Assembly (NCBI GenBank): GCA_902772665.1
Contig: CACYBU010000221.1
Location: 1 to 32,037, forward strand
Reading direction: 5' to 3'
Length of the DNA stretch: 32,037 bases
Origin: an uncultured Methanobrevibacter sp.
GTDB lineage: Archaea; Methanobacteriota; Methanobacteria; Methanobacteriales; Methanobacteriaceae
The position numbers were made by a program, and so were the translations under genes. Within the stretch, counting starts at the first letter, position 1. Each line of letters opens with the position of its first letter. The notes under the pieces were generated by a model. That model worked only from the letters and a program-made list of their open reading frames with translations, did no database searches and was not told the DNA's origin. Below, one piece after another: positions 27,925 through 32,037 of the stretch.

Positions 27925-28209
27925 TATCTATATTGGAAGGTTTTAACTCCTACAATACATTCGTTAGATATTGAAATTAATAGTTTTTGAAATTAAAAAA
28001 TCCTGAGGATTTTTTTTTTAATTCTATCTGATTGAATGGAATTTGGTTATATTTAAAATTAATTGTGATGTTGTGAAACTTAAGGTTTGCTGTGAAGGTT
28101 TGAGACTTAAAAACAGGTACCACTATCTATATTGGAGGGTGTTGATACTTCCAATACACCTGTTAGATATTGAAATTAACTTAACTAATAGTTTTGGAAT
28201 TAAAAATCC
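27925..28209. repeat. Duplicated hairpin-bearing repeat
   Basis: A sequence of about 80 bp occurs twice, at 27925-28002 and 28124-28209. Shared parts are TATCTATATTGGA, CAATACA, GTTAGATATTGAAATTAA, and TAGTTTT followed by GGAATTAAAAATCC or GAAATTAAAAAATCC. Copy 2 has an 8-bp insertion made by repeating TTAAC. Both can form a hairpin; in copy 2 TATTGGA (28130-28136) pairs with TCCAATA (28150-28156). They look like a small non-coding repeat family rather than gene remnants. A plus-strand frame at 28043-28249 spans the second copy and is probably not a gene. Confidence 0.65.
27995..28019 (+). terminator. Intrinsic-terminator-like hairpin with T-run
   Basis: AAAAAATCC (27995-28003) and GGATTTTTT (28007-28015) pair perfectly around the loop TGA, and the T-run goes on to 28019. 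It is the likely end of the GTPase and kinase transcript, about 95 bases past the kinase stop. Its left arm is the end of the first repeat copy. Confidence 0.7.
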
Positions 28210-28252
28210 GAATTGGACTTTTAAAACTCTGTATAATATTAGGGATTAAATC

Positions 28253-28480
28253 TTATATAAACTTAATTATTAAGTTTTTAAACTACGGGGAGTAATCATC
28301 ATAAGTACAACTGCAAACCAAAGATGACCGGGGGAGGTCATCGGAATCAACTCCTCCTGATTATTGAATATCTCTGTTATTTAAAGGCAAGTTGTGTCTT
28401 CACATTTGCTTAGCTAAAAGCAATATGAATGCAGTAGTTAGGCTAGGGTGAATAGTGAAATGTTTAAAACATCAACTATG
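28253..28480 (+). ncRNA. Candidate structured non-coding RNA with its own TATA box
   Basis: CTTATATAAAC at about 28251-28261 is a good archaeal TATA box. About 25 bases later begins a stretch that is much richer in G and C than its surroundings and has no long open frame. It holds three clean hairpins. GATGACC (28323-28329) pairs with GGTCATC (28336-28342). AATCA (28345-28349) pairs with TGATT (28358-28362). TTGCTT (28406-28411) pairs with AAGCAA (28418-28423). An outer pairing of ACAACT (28308-28313) with AGTTGT (28390-28395) would enclose the first two. The loop of the second hairpin is ACTCCTCC, complementary to SD sequences of the GGAGG type. I do not recognise the family; motifs I expect of RNase P RNA or SRP RNA were not seen. 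The 3' end is uncertain. Confidence 0.5.
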
Positions 28481-28485
28481 CATAA

Positions 28486-28647
28486 TTTAAACAAAATTCA
28501 AAGCATATAGTCAACTTTGTTTTGAAAAAGACTTTGGATGAAATTAGAAAGTTGAAAAGAACACAAGATGTGAATATGGATATTTTAAAAGAATCGAAAG
28601 ACAAGCTAATCTATTGTGATGATGTGATTGTTGATATTAAATTTTGA
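28486..28647 (+). pseudogene. Short coding-like fragment
   Basis: A 53-codon open stretch without a start codon near its beginning runs to a TGA at 28645. It reads VNFVLKKTLDEIRKLKRTQD and later KLIYCDDVIVDIKF, charged and helix-like as in a real protein. The only ATG lies inside it. It may be the end of a lost gene or a small protein with an unusual start. No family is recognised. Confidence 0.3.
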
Positions 28648-29236
28648 AGAATTAAATGGGGTATTTTTATTACACTTGAAATGGAGGCATGAATTGAATG
28701 GATAACTCTGAACTGTCCCTATTTTGTTACAAGAGTTTATCGTTGAGTATGAAATTATATAACTATAATATTTTTTAAAACACCTAATTCCAATAATTAT
28801 TAAGAGTTAGTGTTTTAAACAAAACTAGCAATAATCTTTTAAATAAAAAAAGTTGAAATTGAAAGAGACACATTTGAGATAAATTGTCGGATGAATATGC
28901 TACCCCATAAAATTTTTGACAATTCCGTAAGGGCTGTGGTGCAGTAAAAAAATTATCTAAAATCACCAATAATATCCATTAAGGTTTTTTTGGGATTAGT
29001 TTGTGAATCCCCATCGTCTATACAATGGGGAGGGGGTTCAACAGAGATGGTAATCAGATTTGGAAAATTCTAAAATAAAAAAATAATTTTGGCAGTCAGA
29101 TTCATTACACTAATAATATCATGTTTTATATTCAAAACAATATTGTTTTAACTTTATTTAAATTAAAAAGTTTTTTTAGAAACATTTATAACATTAAACA
29201 TTCTAATTTAGTATTAATATTATTTGAAGGGGTATA
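28648..29236. other. Gene-poor stretch with a hairpin and the ATPase promoter
   Basis: No gene is supported. A hairpin at 29004-29040 has the stem CCCCAT (29009-29014) with ATGGGG (29025-29030), and an outer pairing TGAAT with GTTCA. Unlike a tRNA, it has no further arms. CATTTATAAC near 29182-29191 is the TATA candidate for the ATPase gene. Confidence 0.4.
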
Positions 29237-30529
29237 ATGATGGATTCTATGAAATTTATTTTAAACGATTTTGGTTGTATAAATGATGCAAAGTTGGATA
29301 TCGGCAAAATTACAGTTGTGGGAGGTCACAATTCAACTGGTAAATCTAGTGCAAGCAAACTGCTTTTTTCATTTTTAAAAGCCAATTCTTCTAAAAGAAT
29401 GGATTTGGCAATTGAAACAATCAGCCGAGAGATAAGAATCTTATTATTCAAATTCAATGATTATTCAAGAATTAATCCCAATAATTCATTTTATGAGTAT
29501 TCTTCAAAGACTTTTTTGGAATTGAATGAGGATTTGGATAAAAATAATTCTTTAAAATCAAAATTAGATGTTTTTAATTATTTAAAAAATGTTTACGCAA
29601 AATTAGAGATTACTAATGGTTTTAAAGATGAAATTGATAATGATATTAAAAAAATTGATGACCTGATTAAAATTATCACTGAAAATGGTTTTCCATTATA
29701 TATTTCAATCATGAAAAAATTATTGCGGTCTGAATTTTCATCACGTGGTGGAGGTATGGTTAAACTTGAAGGAACATTTAAAGAATTGCCTTATGAATTT
29801 TCAGTTGATTTTGAAAAATATAATTCGAATAATACTGATTCATTTACATGTTTAGGTGGATTCACCATCAATGATGTATTTTTCATTGATTCTCCATCTG
29901 CCCTTGACTTGTATCAACATTTTGGATTGCAAAATACAACTCATTTCAGATTTCTAGAGCAAAATTTGCAGCCTGAATCCGATGAATCTACCTCTTTATT
30001 TGATGAAAAAATCAATGAGAATATAATTGAAATTGAAAAAGAAATCTGTGAGATTATTGAAGGACAACTCAAATATAAAAATGGGGAATTATATTTCATT
30101 CAAAAAGAGGGTGGGGAGTTTTTAATGAAAGACACGGCTTCCGGATTCAAACAGATAGGCATCATTCAGGTTTTACTGTCTCATCGTAAATTAAAAGAGA
30201 ACAGTTTTTTAATCATAGATGAACCTGAAATTAATTTACACCCTGAACTGCAAATTAAATTAGCAGAGATTTTGGTTATTCTTGCCCATAAATTAAATAT
30301 CAAAGTTTATATGAATTCTCACAGTCCAATGTTCATTGAGGCAATCAGTATATTTTCTCATTATCATGATTTAAATGAGAACACTAACTTTTATTTAACA
30401 TTTAAAAAACGTGATGGGATAATATTTCGAAAAATCGCAAATGATGATATGGGTGCAGTCTATGAAAATCTGGCCAGGCCTTATGCAGAACTAGACAAAA
30501 TCAATGCAAAACTTTCTTATGAGATGTGA
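29237..30529 (+). CDS. OLD/SMC-like AAA ATPase
   Basis: The 430-residue protein has the ABC-type ATPase core found in OLD-like and RecF-like proteins. Walker A is Gly30 to Ser37 (GGHNSTGKSS). A long helical middle runs from about residue 45 to 200. Walker B is FLIIDEPEINLHPELQ (Asp328, Glu329), and the H-switch is NSHSPMF (His362). No TOPRIM nuclease domain follows, unlike full OLD or GajA proteins. The start is the first of two in-frame ATGs, after AAGGGG. The next gene, 9 bases later, appears to encode a nuclease-like partner. ATPases of this kind act with a separate effector in several anti-phage systems, so a defence role is plausible but unproven. Confidence 0.85.
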   Translation: MMDSMKFILNDFGCINDAKLDIGKITVVGGHNSTGKSSASKLLFSFLKANSSKRMDLAIETISREIRILLFKFNDYSRINPNNSFYEYSSKTFLELNEDLDKNNSLKSKLDVFNYLKNVYAKLEITNGFKDEIDNDIKKIDDLIKIITENGFPLYISIMKKLLRSEFSSRGGGMVKLEGTFKELPYEFSVDFEKYNSNNTDSFTCLGGFTINDVFFIDSPSALDLYQHFGLQNTTHFRFLEQNLQPESDESTSLFDEKINENIIEIEKEICEIIEGQLKYKNGELYFIQKEGGEFLMKDTASGFKQIGIIQVLLSHRKLKENSFLIIDEPEINLHPELQIKLAEILVILAHKLNIKVYMNSHSPMFIEAISIFSHYHDLNENTNFYLTFKKRDGIIFRKIANDDMGAVYENLARPYAELDKINAKLSYEM

Positions 30530-30538
30530 GGCGGGAAC

Positions 30539-31359
30539 ATGGATTTCAACAAACAACAAAACCTGTTTTGCGATTTTTTTAAAACATATTCTCATCATCT
30601 TAAAAAAGCTCATATTATTGCTGAAAACAACGATGACGAAATATATTAAATGCAAGGAGTATAGGAAATAACTATAAATTTTATTCCCTTGATACAATTT
30701 GTAAAACCAGATTGTTATTTATTAAATCAGAAATAAATTTTACACCTAAAACCATAGATGCAATAGGATTTAAAAAATGTGAAAACGGATCATTTATTAT
30801 TTACTTAATCGAATTTAAAGGGGATAAAATACATAATAAAACATCAAAAGCAAAATTTAAACAATATTTGGATGAATTAAAACAAAAACATGATAATGCT
30901 TTAAATTTCATTGAAGAAGAAGAAATACAAGATATTCTTAATCATATTGAACCATTATATCATAAATATTCGGATTCCTTACTAAACAGTTTGGCTTTAA
31001 AACCATTGGAAACAGTTACAACTGCTCTGCCATTGATATATAAGGATTATTGTGAAAATAATAATCCCCGTGAAATATTTGACATTGTTGAGTTTTTAAG
31101 AAAAACTGTAATTAATTATTATGTTGTTTTAATTCCAGATGATGAAACAAATACATTCAGGACTAGAACTGCTGCAAAAACACTGGCCAATGCGGTTGTT
31201 GATGGTGATGTTGATTTGGAACTTAGGGAAAATTATGAAAATAATTTAAAGACATATTATGAAAGATACAAACAGGCGGGTATTATTGATTCTTATAAAT
31301 TCATTGATACAAGTGAATTCAACACTTTTGTTTTAGATATTTTCATGGCTGAAAAATAG
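30539..31359 (+). pseudogene. Frameshifted nuclease-like partner of the ATPase
   Basis: The gene starts at ATG 30539, 9 bases after the ATPase stop, with GAGGCGGG as SD. It reads MDFNKQQNLFCDFFKTYSHH to DDEIY, then a TAA at 30647. Another frame continues with KCKEYR, and a third from about 30664 (NNYKFYSLDTICKTRLLFIK) runs open to 31359. Two frame changes thus break one gene of about 270 codons. The third frame has TIDAIGF followed by IIYLIEFKGDK, the Asp and Glu-X-Lys spacing of a PD-(D/E)XK nuclease core. The rest is helical (KFKQYLDELKQKHDNALNFI). It would be the effector of the ATPase next to it. Sequencing error is possible, since the long frame is well preserved. Confidence 0.62.
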
Positions 31360-31383
31360 TATGTTTTTGATAACGTGAATACA

Positions 31384-31751
31384 ATGACTCCAAAAGCAAT
31401 AATAAACCCTGAAAATGATGATTGGGCATAGTAGTATGCAGGATTTATTGGCGAGTATGAAAAATCCTTGCTGGATACATCAAAAAACATTACAAATCAT
31501 GGGAACGGGGAAAAATATCCAACATGCAATCAGTAAGACAGGTAAGCAACAAATATGGTATTTCCACAGCATTTTTCTTCATGCAAACTCCTTTTCCTGA
31601 TTATTTTCATAAGTTATCTGATTTCAGATTATCAACTCCAAGTAAAAATAAATCTCTGGATTTAATCAGTTATATTCGCAAATCACAAAAAAGAAGGGAA
31701 ATTTATTTTGATTTGATGTTTGAATTAAAGAGGAACCTCATTAATTGTTAG
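31384..31751 (+). pseudogene. Decayed ORF of unknown function
   Basis: ATG at 31384 reads MTPKAIINPENDDWA, then two stops in a row at 31429-31434. The same frame goes on with YAGFIGEYEKSLLDTSKNIT to a stop near 31536. A different frame, open from 31524, continues with SVRQVSNKYGISTAFFFMQT and KRREIYFDLMFELKRNLIN to 31751. The frames join in order like one broken gene of about 120 codons. It follows the nuclease-like gene by 24 bases, so it may be a third member of that unit. No family is recognised. Confidence 0.45.
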
Positions 31752-32037
31752 GGATTAATTGGTTTTCTTGTTTTGAGTCTGTATAGTGGAGATAAATGCA
31801 TTAAATTGATTTTAAGATTTTTGATTCTATATTGGAAGAAAAATAGAGGAGTAGATTTTTTAGTTAATTTTATGTATAATCATCATCAAAAGAGTATAAC
31901 AGGACACCAACAATGAGAAAAATCAAAATCACTAACACTGAATATCAAGTATACTTTAATATTTGGTGAAAATTAGCGATTTTAACCGATTTTTGACGCT
32001 TAGGTGACCTAAATAAAACCATTTATACATGGTTGAG
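31752..32037. promoter_or_regulatory. Edge region with two palindromes
   Basis: No gene is seen apart from an 18-codon frame at 31913. Near the edge, TTAGGT (32000-32005) and ACCTAA (32007-32012) form a perfect inverted repeat about a single G. Next to it, AACCAT (32017-32022) and ATGGTT (32029-32034) flank TTATAC, which is TATA-like. This could be the control region of a gene beyond the window. Confidence 0.35.

Noticed and set aside
28043-28249. Plus-strand ORF of 68 codons
   Set aside because: It runs through the second repeat copy, has no ribosome site and its composition is not protein-like.
28253-28480. RNase P RNA or SRP RNA
   Set aside because: The conserved core motifs I expect for either RNA were not seen, and the length and hairpin pattern do not fit.
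28784-28969. Minus-strand ORF of 61 codons
   Set aside because: No ribosome site, unconvincing composition and no recognisable motif.
29004-29040. Possible tRNA because of GGGGGTTCAA
   Set aside because: Only one hairpin forms; there is no acceptor stem, D arm or anticodon arm around it.

Overview
The window looks like a chromosome segment of a methanogenic archaeon of the order Methanobacteriales, most likely Methanobrevibacter or a close relative. It is very AT-rich. It carries archaeal housekeeping genes: an AglB oligosaccharyltransferase, a DRG-type GTPase with a TGS domain, a Fap7/AK6-type adenylate kinase, and an archaeal type IA topoisomerase. Many genes have clear Shine-Dalgarno (SD) sequences of the GGAGGTGAT type and AT-rich TATA-like promoters. 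The genus assignment is an inference.

Layout. Bases 1-3469 are a gene graveyard: two copies of a hairpin-bearing repeat at a 190-bp period, a decayed galU, and a decayed IS630-type transposase. Bases 3470-20055 are a surface-glycan locus. It holds a flippase, four Gfo/Idh/MocA-type oxidoreductases, an acyltransferase, a set of nonulosonic (sialic-like) acid genes (NeuB, NeuC, NeuA, a hexapeptide acetyltransferase, a DegT-type aminotransferase and a sugar-nucleotide 4,6-dehydratase) and four glycosyltransferases. One of these resembles GT52-type sialyltransferases. Bases 20137-27901 are core genes (topA, aglB, a DRG GTPase and AK6), interrupted by one broken gene of unknown function. Bases 27902-29236 are a gene-poor island with duplicated repeats, an intrinsic-terminator-like hairpin and a structured stretch behind a TATA box that looks like an unannotated RNA gene. 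From 29237 to the end there is an SMC/OLD-like ATPase, a frameshifted partner with a PD-(D/E)XK-like nuclease signature, a further broken ORF and an edge region with palindromes.

How the genes may work together. The dehydratase, aminotransferase and acetyltransferase could make a 2,4-diacetamido-trideoxyhexose nucleotide. The NeuC-type epimerase could release the 2-epimer, NeuB could condense it with phosphoenolpyruvate, and NeuA could activate the product as a CMP-sugar. This matches the logic of legionaminic acid biosynthesis. The GT52-like, GT8 and GT2 enzymes would assemble a glycan and the flippase would export it. The nearby AglB could transfer such a glycan to proteins, but the sequence does not prove that link.

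Best candidates for something new: the structured RNA-like region at about 28253-28480, the ATPase plus broken nuclease pair at 29237-31359, a Gfo/Idh paralog that has lost the usual catalytic residues, and a palindrome on the aglB promoter. I had no search tools, so family names come from motif recognition only.
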